Origin: Micavibrio sp. UBA6929
GTDB lineage: Bacteria; Pseudomonadota; Alphaproteobacteria; Micavibrionales; Micavibrionaceae
Direction: 5' to 3'
NCBI GenBank assembly: GCA_002448815.1
Contig: DKAJ01000009.1
Coordinates: 132,585-166,716 of the forward strand
Length of the DNA stretch: 34,132 nucleotides
Below, piece after piece: positions 21,305 to 29,849 of this stretch. Within the stretch, counting starts at the first letter, position 1; the number at the start of each line of letters is the position of its first letter. The notes under the pieces are model-generated. The model was not told the DNA's origin, made no database searches, and was given only the letters and a program-made list of their open reading frames with translations. A program made the position numbers and the translations under genes.

Positions 21305-23602
21305 TTACTGCTGCATATGCTCAAGCAAGGCTTGTGTAATCTGTCCATTTACAGGCAAGTCATACGCTTTTTGATAGGCGCGCACTGCATCCTCGGTCAA
21401 TGGGCCTGATCGACCATCAATAGGACCTGGATAAAGGTCTAGGGCTTCAAGTTCGCTTTGCACCGCGCTAATCAGATCAATGCGGCTGGATGTATCAGCG
21501 GCGCTTGTGCTGGTAGAGGCTTTCACAGTGCTTGCCGCCGCGTCAGAAGCACTGAGCCCAGAAACAGGAATAATATCATTCGCAGGCGCGGCAGGTTTTT
21601 CAGATGCCTTTGCTGCCTTATTCATCGCCGGGTATGATTTTTTGACATCCTCAACAATGCGGTCAATTTCCGCGCGATCAATGCCCAAAGATTCAACAAG
21701 TTGATTAAGCGCTGTTTGTGCCTCGGGCAAGTTATAATCAGCAGCAATTTTATACCACATCAATGCTTCACCCGGTTTTGCCGAGCCCAGCAATCCGTTT
21801 TCGTAAATCAAACCCAGATTATATGCGGCCTCGACCGTGCCATTGGCGGCGGCCTGTTCAAAATGCAAAGTTGCCTTAAACGGATCATAATCAACGCCAA
21901 CACCTTCGATATAGGCAATGCCCAAATTATATGCGGCCTCAGGATGGCCTTGTTCGGCGGCCACGCTGTACCATTTTACGGCTTGCTCTAAACTGGCTTT
22001 AACGCCTAGACCTTGGTGGTATAAAACGCCCATATTATAAGCCGCATTCGCAACACCATTTTGCGCGGCGCGATCAAACCAGTAAGCGGCGCGCGCGTAA
22101 TCTTGCTTCACACCATTTTGCCCCACCACATAAAGAGCAGCCAAATCATGCTGTGCATCGGCGTTGCCTTGGATGGCAAGTGCTTCAAGTGTTTTAAAAT
22201 CTTGTGGCAGGCTGGCATTTGTGTTGCCTGCATCATCTGCTTGCGTTGATGGTGCCAAAGCTTGCTGATCATTGTGCAGCTTTGGAATGCTTAGCGCGGC
22301 GCCCTGATCTTGACCAGGTGCCATATCATTTAAGATTGCCGCCGCTGCATCAGGATCTGCATCCATTAATTGGCTCAGGTCATTTTGCTGCGTTTGTGTT
22401 GGAATATTAGGATTGTTCAAAGACAGGGGCGCAAACTCGCTGACATTCTTCGAGACATTCCAATTTTGCACGGCAGAGGTTTCACCACCTTGCGTGCCCA
22501 AAGATTGTGTAGAAGCAGTGCCTTGCTGCGTGCTCGCCTCAGGCGCGTACTGATATGCAGGCATATTTGTGCTTGGCATTTGTTGCGCACTGATCCACCA
22601 GCCACTGACCACTAAAACCAAGCCACCAAAGACTGCAACAGGCATTGGAATATTTAGTGCCTTTTGCCATACATCCAGCGCCTTTTCAGACCAGTTTTCT
22701 GGCAACGCAAATTTTGGCGTGCTTGCAGGCTCGTCATCAGGGCTTTTGTCGATCAAGTAATGCGGAACATGCAAGCCTTCACCTTGACCGGCGGTGCTGG
22801 CATCTTCAAGGGCGGGCTGCATATGTGCGCCGCTATTGATCATCAATACTGTTTCTTCCAATTTTTCTAATTTGCGCATAAAGCGCGCGCGATCATTGCG
22901 CTCTTGCTCGATCAATGCGGTAAAGCGCTCCTCATGATCCAGCGCAGATTTCATTTGTCCTTGCAGTTCATCTTGGCGTGCTTCTGTTGTATCAAGGCGA
23001 TCAGTAATTTCCTTCACACGGGAAAGACCACTTTCCAAAGAGGACGCATATTGCTTTTGCTGACGCTCAAGATCAGCTGTCTTTTTCGACATCGCCAGAC
23101 TGACTTGCTTGTGCGATTCCGCCTTATCCAATAAATCAGAAAGGTTACGGTCATTGCGCTCGGTACGGTTTTCTAATTTTTCATACAGGCGGCGCGTTTC
23201 GTCCAGTTGCTTTGTCAGATCAGAAGGGATGGCTGCATTTTCAGGCAAGGCTTGCATTTTGTTTTGCAGCGTTTGAAAGGCCTTTTCAGTTTCGCCTGAC
23301 TTTTTCTCGAGCGTATCGATCATCTGACGATAGGCTTTCAGCTCTTGGCGCATGCTATTGCGCTCAATCTGTGTGAGTTTCAGTTTCTCATTCAGGGATT
23401 TTAAAAGTGCTAAGACCTGATACTGAGATTGCGGCGTATCAGGCGTTTTTTCTGCAATTTCAGGGCGTTGTTTAAGAACTTTTCCTGTCAGCGGACTTGT
23501 TAATTCTGGTGCTTTACGGCGTGATCCGCGATCCGCATCGTTAGAAGCACTTTTTGCACCAGAAAAGAAAACACGTCCCTCAGCTGTACGCTTGAATTCC
23601 AT
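21305..23602 (-). CDS. PodJ-like membrane protein: coiled coil, one membrane segment, Sel1 repeats, peptidoglycan-binding domain
   Basis: Protein of 765 residues with the domain order of the polar organiser PodJ of Caulobacter. Residues 1-60 are a basic start; 60-255 are charged, heptad-like helices predicted as coiled coil. One membrane helix follows at about 319-338 (MPVAVFGGLVLVVSGWWISA). A Gln/Ser-rich linker leads to four or so Sel1 repeats at 476-625 (AAYNMGVLYHQGLGV, AAYNLGIAYIEGVGV, AAYNLGLIYENGLL). Near the end is a PG_binding_1 domain (708-763; LDLYPGPIDGRSGPLTEDAV). The coiled coil should be cytoplasmic and the Sel1 and peptidoglycan parts periplasmic. The start at 23602 is supported by AAGGG 8 bases upstream; the frame continues to 23665 without a ribosome site. 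It is longer-linked but smaller than Caulobacter PodJ (about 974 residues), so orthology is not certain. Confidence 0.85.
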   Translation of the reverse strand: MEFKRTAEGRVFFSGAKSASNDADRGSRRKAPELTSPLTGKVLKQRPEIAEKTPDTPQSQYQVLALLKSLNEKLKLTQIERNSMRQELKAYRQMIDTLEKKSGETEKAFQTLQNKMQALPENAAIPSDLTKQLDETRRLYEKLENRTERNDRNLSDLLDKAESHKQVSLAMSKKTADLERQQKQYASSLESGLSRVKEITDRLDTTEARQDELQGQMKSALDHEERFTALIEQERNDRARFMRKLEKLEETVLMINSGAHMQPALEDASTAGQGEGLHVPHYLIDKSPDDEPASTPKFALPENWSEKALDVWQKALNIPMPVAVFGGLVLVVSGWWISAQQMPSTNMPAYQYAPEASTQQGTASTQSLGTQGGETSAVQNWNVSKNVSEFAPLSLNNPNIPTQTQQNDLSQLMDADPDAAAAILNDMAPGQDQGAALSIPKLHNDQQALAPSTQADDAGNTNASLPQDFKTLEALAIQGNADAQHDLAALYVVGQNGVKQDYARAAYWFDRAAQNGVANAAYNMGVLYHQGLGVKASLEQAVKWYSVAAEQGHPEAAYNLGIAYIEGVGVDYDPFKATLHFEQAAANGTVEAAYNLGLIYENGLLGSAKPGEALMWYKIAADYNLPEAQTALNQLVESLGIDRAEIDRIVEDVKKSYPAMNKAAKASEKPAAPANDIIPVSGLSASDAAASTVKASTSTSAADTSSRIDLISAVQSELEALDLYPGPIDGRSGPLTEDAVRAYQKAYDLPVNGQITQALLEHMQQ

Positions 23603-23752
23603 AAATAGACCCTTAATTGCTTGATTATGAAGCGGAGTATAATGGATTTTGTAAAATAGATACAAGAAATTTGTAAAATTATTATAGAAATAATGGTGAT
23701 TAGTCGCATAAAGACTTTCCTATTTAAAAAAACACCTTACATTAGGGTGACG

Positions 23753-25207
23753 ATGACGATTATTACAGGCTCTCAGCGCGCACCGCGCATTACCGGAATT
23801 GATATGATGCGCGGCTATTATGCGGGTATGGGCGATGACCCATGCCTGTTCGGCGCCGAGATTGAATTTGCCCTGTGCCGTCAGAATGATCTGATGCCGC
23901 CAAGCTCCTCGGAAAACAAAGCCTTATTTAGCGCGATGGAAAAAGAAGGGTGGGGCATCCGCCACGAACCCCCAACCAGCGCCATTGAAATTGCTACGCC
24001 TGCCTTCGCCCTTAACGATCTTAAGGGCTTGATGTCACACGTGAATCAGGGAACGCAAACTTTGTTTCAGCAAGCCGTCGATCATGGATTTATGCTCTCA
24101 CCTTACGGGCAGTTCCCGCATATCCCGCTTGATGCCTTGCAAGTCGTTAATCTAGAGCGCTATCAAACATTTTTCGCCCCGCCCCGCGATGACATGACCG
24201 AAGTGTTTCGCTTTTTTAACAGCTGTATGAATATTCAAATATCGCTGGGTTACCGCGATCCTGATCATTTGCTGCGCATTATTCGCATGGCTACCGCGCT
24301 GGAACCTGTGATGTTCCTGTCCTTCGACAGTTCATGCGGATACACCGAAGGCCACAAAATCAATCACATCCATAATATCGCCCAAAAGGTAAAGATGGGC
24401 GTGAACACGGGCATTCCTGATTTTTACTATACCGCGAAAAATGGCGCAGAATTTGTTGACGCGCATATAGATTATACGCTCAACCACCCGCATGTGTTTG
24501 CGGCCTTTAATGATGAAGGGCACTTGAAAAAATTGCCCCTTGGCCAGTGGCGCAGTTTCAGTGAAATGGAAGCGCAAGGCCTTGGTCCGCAAAATATGAC
24601 GAATTACCTGCAAGCACAAAGTGAAAGCTGGCGCCGGGCATGTAACGTGGCAACCATTGTGAATGACGCTGGCGAGGTTGTGAACCACCGCGCCGAGATT
24701 TGCGCCTTCCAAAATGGCCTGCTGCACCAGCGCACCAGCGCTATTATCCTTGGCTACCTAATCGGATACGATGATGCATTTTATGCGCAAACGGCAGAAC
24801 TGCTGAAACGTTTTGGCATCGACCTTGAGGACATGAGCGCAAGCAAAACCTTGATGGAGGCCAACTTTAACGCGGCCTGTTACCACGATAACCACTATCA
24901 CGAGGTCGCATTTGGTCATGCGTCTATGAAGGATTTTATCAGCGAATTTGCCGATCTCATTGAGGCTGCGGCAGATCGCCACGGCGTCCACGCGGATATT
25001 CAGGCCTTGCTTCACATTATGCGCGCCGGGCGTCCCGATTGGCTGGTGTACCGCACCGAAATGCCAAGCCTAGAAGACACCGTGCAATATTTACGCGACT
25101 TCCCAAAAATGGCGGCGGATAATCCTGATATGATTGGCGGAAATGTCTGCGCGGATCAGCTTTTTACAAGCGGTAAAATGCAATCAAAAAGCTTGGTTTC
25201 AAAGTGA
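23753..25207 (+). CDS. Glutamate-cysteine ligase family protein (GCS2-like carboxylate-amine ligase)
   Basis: Likely catalyses ATP-dependent ligation of an amino acid to the gamma-carboxylate of glutamate, the first step of glutathione-type synthesis. The 484 residues contain GAEIEFALCRQND near the N-terminus (GxExE metal and ATP motif), NSCMNIQISLGYRDP (a conserved substrate strand), FLSFDSSCGYTEGHK and WRRACN and RAEICAFQNG later on. The convergent neighbour is a GshB-like ATP-grasp protein, which supports the thiol assignment. The start at 23753 is preferred: AGGGTG is just upstream; an earlier in-frame ATG at 23693 has no ribosome site. Its last 52 bases overlap the 3' end of the neighbour on the other strand. 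A role in another peptide-like product cannot be excluded. Confidence 0.78.
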   Translation: MTIITGSQRAPRITGIDMMRGYYAGMGDDPCLFGAEIEFALCRQNDLMPPSSSENKALFSAMEKEGWGIRHEPPTSAIEIATPAFALNDLKGLMSHVNQGTQTLFQQAVDHGFMLSPYGQFPHIPLDALQVVNLERYQTFFAPPRDDMTEVFRFFNSCMNIQISLGYRDPDHLLRIIRMATALEPVMFLSFDSSCGYTEGHKINHIHNIAQKVKMGVNTGIPDFYYTAKNGAEFVDAHIDYTLNHPHVFAAFNDEGHLKKLPLGQWRSFSEMEAQGLGPQNMTNYLQAQSESWRRACNVATIVNDAGEVVNHRAEICAFQNGLLHQRTSAIILGYLIGYDDAFYAQTAELLKRFGIDLEDMSASKTLMEANFNAACYHDNHYHEVAFGHASMKDFISEFADLIEAAADRHGVHADIQALLHIMRAGRPDWLVYRTEMPSLEDTVQYLRDFPKMAADNPDMIGGNVCADQLFTSGKMQSKSLVSK

Positions 25208-26067
25208 TCATTGTAAATGGCGTTCAGGCGTTGCAACGACCCAACAGAGCCTACATTAATTTCTGTCAGATACGGCCCAATGAGATCCAGACCCACAAAA
25301 ATCAATCCGCGCTCAACCAGTAACGGCGCAATGTCGCGGCAAAGCTTTAATTCATCTTCCGTGGGTTCATAGGCTAAATCCTGACTGTCGCGGTAAATGC
25401 GAAAATCTTCTTCCGGCACGGATTTCAGCGCGCCTACAACCTCGCCATTAAATAAAACAATGCGTTTATTACCTTCGCGGATTTGCGGCAAAAACGGTTG
25501 CAACATGATTGGCTCGGCCATGGCGTCAACCATGCTCATAATGGCATCAATGCTGGATACGCGTTCAATCCCGTGGCCTTTAAATCCGTATAAAGGCTTG
25601 GCAACGACATCGTTATTTTGCTCGCTTAAAAAGGCAGCTAAATGATCGCGATCACGGCTGATAAGGGTCGGCGCCATATAATCCTGACAATCAAAGATAG
25701 ATAACTTATCAGGCATATCGCGGATCCATCGCGGATGGTTCACCATCAAAACGTCATGCTCTAATCGCTCAAGCAAATATGTATTGGTGATATAGGCCAT
25801 ATCAAAGGGCGGGTCTTGGCGGAAAAACAGGACATCCAAATCATGCAGGTCTAACACCATGTCGTCTTGTTGCACGATGTTCTCGCCGTCAAAGGCCATC
25901 AGGCGCGCACGCGTAAACAGGCGACCTTGTGTATTCATACTGACATCTTCGGGGATGAAGTGATAGGCTTCAAACCCGCGGCGCAGTGCCTCTTCAATCA
26001 GCAACAGCGTATTATCATAGCCAGGCTTTGCCATAGCCAGCGGAAACATTTGAAATCCAATCTTCAT
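25156..26067 (-). CDS. Glutathione synthetase-like ATP-grasp ligase
   Basis: ATP-grasp protein of 303 residues resembling GshB, which joins glycine to gamma-glutamylcysteine. The N-terminal domain starts MKIGFQMFPLAMAKPGYDNT and contains FFRQDPPFDMAYITNTYLLE, which matches the well-conserved MRKDPPFDMEYIYxTYLLE block of GshB. Later blocks are HPRWIRDMPDKLSIF, VVAKPLYGFKGHGIER (ATP-grasp), MLQPFLPQIREGNKRIVLFN and GLDLIGPYLTEINVGSVGSL. In GshB the last block reads LTEINVTSPT; SVGS here is a departure that may affect substrate choice. Because of this the gene symbol is withheld. The 3' end overlaps the ligase gene by 52 bases, an unusual antisense overlap. No clear ribosome site precedes the ATG at 26067. 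Confidence 0.85.
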   Translation of the reverse strand: MKIGFQMFPLAMAKPGYDNTLLLIEEALRRGFEAYHFIPEDVSMNTQGRLFTRARLMAFDGENIVQQDDMVLDLHDLDVLFFRQDPPFDMAYITNTYLLERLEHDVLMVNHPRWIRDMPDKLSIFDCQDYMAPTLISRDRDHLAAFLSEQNNDVVAKPLYGFKGHGIERVSSIDAIMSMVDAMAEPIMLQPFLPQIREGNKRIVLFNGEVVGALKSVPEEDFRIYRDSQDLAYEPTEDELKLCRDIAPLLVERGLIFVGLDLIGPYLTEINVGSVGSLQRLNAIYNDHFETKLFDCILPLVKS

Positions 26068-26145
26068 GCATATAGACCTAGCATAACTTTGCCTAAAAAC
26101 AAGGAAGGAATTGATTATTCCATGCCATTGCTTACAATTTAAATC

Positions 26146-27168
26146 ATGAAAATATCTGCGCGCGAAATTGAAGGCTTTGTTAAAAACCCGTCCAAGGCGG
26201 CGCGCGTCATTTTGATTTATGGCCCAGATAGCGGCCTGATGAAAGAACGCACAAAGGCCATTGGCCTCACAGTGGTCAGTGATTTAAATGATCCCTTTAA
26301 TGTGGCGGCGCTGGACAGTGCAACCTTGCAAGATGACCCCGCGCGCCTCAGCGACGAAGCCAACGCCATGTCGATGATGGGCGGTGACCGATTAGTGCGC
26401 ATTCAAGGCGGCAGTGATAAGCTCACCACCCTCATCAAAGCCTACCTAGAAAACCCCAGCGATAGCGCCCTTGTTGTGATCGAAGCCGATGACTTGGCCG
26501 CGCGTTCATCGCTGCGCAAATTGTGCGAAGGTGCAAAAAATGCGGCCGCTGTGCCATGCTATGTCGAAGATGAGCGTGGCCTTGCGCGCTTTATCCGTGA
26601 TTTCGTCGGACAAGAAGGCATGCAAATTGAACCTGACGCGGTGAATTGGCTGTCCAGTAATATTCAGGGCGACCGTGCCCGCGCACGCAGCGAAGTAGAA
26701 AAACTCGTCCTGTATAAAGGGCGCAATGAAGGCATGATTATTGGCCTTGATGATGTGCTGGCGATTTGCGGGGCAAATGGCGCGGTGAATATGGATGATC
26801 TTGTGCACGCCGTTGGCCTTGGCCAAGCGCAACAAGCCCTGCAGCACTGGAATAAATTAACCGAAGAGGGAATTTCCTTTATCGTGATGGTGCGCAGTTT
26901 GCAAAATCACTTTAAACGCCTGCATCAGGCACGTTATGCGCTCGACCACGGCAGCCCCGCCGACCAAGCGATGAAAAGCCTGAGCCCGCCCGTCTTTTTC
27001 AAATACCAAGGCGCATTCCGCACGCAGCTTCAGCGCTGGCGCTTTGCAACCTTGCAAAAGGTACTGGAAAAACTGATGCTGCTGGAAGCCGATTGCAAAA
27101 AAACAGGCGCGCCGGTGGATACGCTGTGCGCACAAACTATTTTAGGCTTATCAAAGATGCGCGGTTAA
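26146..27168 (+). CDS. holA: DNA polymerase III delta subunit (clamp loader)
   Basis: Clamp-loader subunit that opens the sliding clamp. The 340 residues match the family. The N-terminal AAA-like domain contains VILIYGPDSGLMKERTKAI, a P-loop-like turn without a functional Walker A, as normal in delta. Then SMMGGDRLVRIQGG, ALVVIEADDLAARSSLRKLC and CYVEDERGLARFIRDF, all characteristic; the helical lid and collar parts follow (QQALQHWNKLTEEGISFIVM, LLEADCKKTGAP). In many alphaproteobacteria holA follows the parAB region close to the origin, so its presence here fits an origin-proximal location. It is divergent from the GshB-like gene (78 bases between) and is followed after 46 bases by the aldo/keto reductase. 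No obvious ribosome site is visible. Confidence 0.95.
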   Translation: MKISAREIEGFVKNPSKAARVILIYGPDSGLMKERTKAIGLTVVSDLNDPFNVAALDSATLQDDPARLSDEANAMSMMGGDRLVRIQGGSDKLTTLIKAYLENPSDSALVVIEADDLAARSSLRKLCEGAKNAAAVPCYVEDERGLARFIRDFVGQEGMQIEPDAVNWLSSNIQGDRARARSEVEKLVLYKGRNEGMIIGLDDVLAICGANGAVNMDDLVHAVGLGQAQQALQHWNKLTEEGISFIVMVRSLQNHFKRLHQARYALDHGSPADQAMKSLSPPVFFKYQGAFRTQLQRWRFATLQKVLEKLMLLEADCKKTGAPVDTLCAQTILGLSKMRG

Positions 27169-27214
27169 ATCTGCGCTTGCTCTCGTTCATACATACGAAG
27201 ATAAGGAATAATCA

Positions 27215-28252
27215 ATGCAATACCGTAAACTGGGAAAAACCAATCTGGATGTCAGTCTGATTTGTTTGGGCACAATGACATGGGGACGGCAAAACACCCA
27301 AGACGAAGGTTTCGCGCAAATGGATTACGCGCGCGAACGTGGCATCAATTTCTTTGACACGGCCGAGCTTTATGCAGTGCCGCCAAATGCGGAAACATAC
27401 GGCAAGACCGAAACAATTATTGGCAATTGGTTTGCTGCGCGTAAAAACCGCGAAGATGTGATTTTGGCCACAAAAATTGCAGGTGCGCGTGCCTCATGGA
27501 TCCGCGACGGCGCAATGATTAACCGTCAGGGCATTATGGAGGCGGTCGAAGGGTCGCTAAAGCGTCTGCAAACAGATTATATTGATTTGTATCAACTGCA
27601 CTGGCCGAACCGCGATTCTTATGCCTTTCAATCGCATTGGGGTTTCGCGCCTGATTTCGATCCCGCCGCCGAGGAAGCCAACTTCACCGAGGTTCTTGAA
27701 ACATTGGATGAATGCGTTAAGGCAGGGAAAATCCGCCATGTTGGCCTGTCCAATGAAACCGCGTGGGGCACGATGAAATATCTGCAACTGGCAGAAAAAC
27801 ATAATTTGCCGCGCATGGTATCTATTCAAAATGAATACAGTCTTTTAAACCGCCTGTTTGATACCGATATGCATGAAATTGCACGCGCGGAAAAGGTTGG
27901 CTTGCTGGCTTGGTCGCCGCTTGCCACGGGTATGCTCAGTGGTAAATATCTTGATGGGGCGCGTCCACAAGGGTCGCGCTGGTCAATCGAGCATCGCGGT
28001 ATCGCCCGTGATACGCAAAACGCGCAAAACGCAGTGCGCTCTTATATGGCGATTGCGCAAAAGCATGGCTTGGATGTCTGCCAAATGGCGCTAGCCTTTG
28101 TGAATAGCCGCCCGTTTGTCACCGCAAACATCATTGGCGCAACGTCTATGGATCAATTAAAGACCAATATCGATTCGGTTGATGTGACCTTATCTGGCGA
28201 AGTTCTGGCCGATATCGAAGAAGTGTACCGTACATGTCCATGGCCGTATTAG
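27215..28252 (+). CDS. Aldo/keto reductase, Tas-like
   Basis: NADPH-dependent oxidoreductase of 345 residues with a TIM-barrel fold. It resembles E. coli Tas: CLGTMTWGRQNTQDEGFAQM near the N-terminus, FFDTAELYAVPPNAETYG with the catalytic Asp and Tyr, LATKIAG with the catalytic Lys, and IDLYQLHWPNRDSYAFQ with the conserved His. Cofactor residues are in GLLAWSPLATGMLSGKY and the C-terminal FVTANIIGATSMDQLKTNID. The substrate is unknown; such enzymes act broadly on aldehydes and ketones. AAGGAATAA lies just before the ATG as a good ribosome site. It probably forms a separate unit or a loose pair with holA. Confidence 0.94.
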   Translation: MQYRKLGKTNLDVSLICLGTMTWGRQNTQDEGFAQMDYARERGINFFDTAELYAVPPNAETYGKTETIIGNWFAARKNREDVILATKIAGARASWIRDGAMINRQGIMEAVEGSLKRLQTDYIDLYQLHWPNRDSYAFQSHWGFAPDFDPAAEEANFTEVLETLDECVKAGKIRHVGLSNETAWGTMKYLQLAEKHNLPRMVSIQNEYSLLNRLFDTDMHEIARAEKVGLLAWSPLATGMLSGKYLDGARPQGSRWSIEHRGIARDTQNAQNAVRSYMAIAQKHGLDVCQMALAFVNSRPFVTANIIGATSMDQLKTNIDSVDVTLSGEVLADIEEVYRTCPWPY

Positions 28253-28276
28253 GCAGCCAATAAGGCGTTTGCGATT

Positions 28277-28285
28277 CTATCCACA
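28277..28285 (+). promoter_or_regulatory. DnaA-box-like site upstream of dnaB
   Basis: CTATCCACA differs from TTATNCACA only in the first base and lies 66 bases before the dnaB start. A single site of this kind can occur by chance; DnaA control of dnaB is only a suggestion. Confidence 0.3.
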
Positions 28286-28351
28286 CCCGTCCACAGGCGG
28301 CTTGTGTAATTATTTCACCCTTTTTTACATGCACCTGATATATCTGCGCTT

Positions 28352-29848
28352 ATGAACGATTCACATTTACTCAGTAACGCCGTGCCTTATAACCAAGACG
28401 GATCGCCCGAAGGGAATAACCCTCACTACCGCAGCTTGCCGCATAACCAAGACGCCGAGCAAGGCTTGCTTGGTGCGCTTTTGGTTGATAACCGCGCGGT
28501 TGAGCGCGTTTCTGAAATCGTTCAAGCGCCGCATTTCTATGTGCCCGTGCATCAGCGCATTTACGAGGCCATCATTAAAATGACCGAGCGCGGGCAAGAA
28601 GCCTCGCCCGTGACATTGAAAAACTATTTCGATGAAGACCCTGACTTGGAAGAACTTGGCGGCGCGTCTTATCTGGCGGAGCTTGCCGCATCTGTTTTAA
28701 CGGTCGTCAATGTCGAAGATTATGCGCGCCGTTTGTATGATCTTTTCATGCGCCGCGAACTGATTTCACTGGGCGAGGGCGTCGTTAACGATTCCTACAG
28801 TCACACACTAGACAGTGATGCGGAAAAAATTATTGAAACGGCAGAATCGCAATTATTCTCTCTCGCCGAAAGTGGCAGCGGCAGCGGCGGTTTCGTAACC
28901 TTGCGCGATTCAGTTGTCATTGCCATTGAGCATGCGGAAAAGGCTTTTAACGCTGATGACGGCCTGACAGGCGTAACCAGTGGCTTGATCGACGTTGATA
29001 AGAAATTGGGCGGCTTCCAGAAGTCTGACTTGCTTATCCTCGCGGGTCGTCCGTCGATGGGTAAAACGGCGCTTGCCACCACATGGGCATATAACGCGGC
29101 GAAGGCTTACGCACAAAGCGGCGGCAAAGAAGGCGCAGTCACGGCGTTTTTCTCGCTCGAGATGTCGGCAGATCAGCTCGCCGGACGTATTTTGGCTATT
29201 GAATCAGGTGTATCAGGTGATGCCATTCGTAAAGGAACAATCCAGCAAAGCGACTTCCGTTCTTTTGTTGAAGCCTCACAAATGATGTCACAAGTGCCGC
29301 TTTATATTGATGATACGCCTGCCTTGTCGATTGGCGCGGTCAGAACGCGCGCACGCCGCCTCAAACGTCAACACGGCCTTGGTCTTTTGGTGGTCGATTA
29401 CCTTCAGCTTTTGCGCGGATCAGGATCACGCCAGTCCAGCGAAAACCGCGTTCTTGAGGTCTCTGAAATTACCCGTGGTCTAAAAGCTATCGCGAAAGAA
29501 TTACAAATCCCCGTAATCGCCCTGTCGCAGCTTTCCCGCGCGGTCGAGCAACGTGAAGACAAGCGCCCGCAATTATCAGACTTGCGTGAATCTGGATCGA
29601 TCGAGCAAGACGCCGACGTTGTGATGTTCGTTTATCGTGAGGAATATTACCTCGCCCGAACCGAGCCCGAGGTCGGCACCGACAAGCATATGGACTGGCA
29701 AGATAAAATGGACCGCGCCCATAATGTTGGTGAATGTATTGTTGCCAAGGCACGTCACGGTCCTATTGGCGGGGTACGCATGCACTTTGATTCCAACCTC
29801 ACCAAGTTTAGTGATCTGGAAGAAAGCCGCCTTAGCGCCGAGTATTAA
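28352..29848 (+). CDS. dnaB: Replicative DNA helicase DnaB
   Basis: Hexameric helicase that unwinds DNA at the replication fork. The 498 residues are full length. The N-terminal domain (about 28-135) contains PHNQDAEQGLLGALLVDNRA and IYEAIIKMTERGQEASPVTL. The RecA-like domain starts near 205 with GVTSGLIDVDKKLGGFQKSD. Walker A is GRPSMGKT (232-239), Walker B and neighbours are GLLVVDYLQLLRG, and IALSQLSRAVEQREDKRPQL and RESGSIEQDADVVMFVYR carry the DnaB signature with the arginine finger region. No intein interrupts it. No ribosome site is seen before the ATG. The gene is followed almost immediately (stop codons one base apart) by the convergent sulfotransferase. In many relatives alr and radA follow dnaB; here a three-gene cluster intervenes. 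Confidence 0.99.
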   Translation: MNDSHLLSNAVPYNQDGSPEGNNPHYRSLPHNQDAEQGLLGALLVDNRAVERVSEIVQAPHFYVPVHQRIYEAIIKMTERGQEASPVTLKNYFDEDPDLEELGGASYLAELAASVLTVVNVEDYARRLYDLFMRRELISLGEGVVNDSYSHTLDSDAEKIIETAESQLFSLAESGSGSGGFVTLRDSVVIAIEHAEKAFNADDGLTGVTSGLIDVDKKLGGFQKSDLLILAGRPSMGKTALATTWAYNAAKAYAQSGGKEGAVTAFFSLEMSADQLAGRILAIESGVSGDAIRKGTIQQSDFRSFVEASQMMSQVPLYIDDTPALSIGAVRTRARRLKRQHGLGLLVVDYLQLLRGSGSRQSSENRVLEVSEITRGLKAIAKELQIPVIALSQLSRAVEQREDKRPQLSDLRESGSIEQDADVVMFVYREEYYLARTEPEVGTDKHMDWQDKMDRAHNVGECIVAKARHGPIGGVRMHFDSNLTKFSDLEESRLSAEY

Positions 29849-29849
29849 T

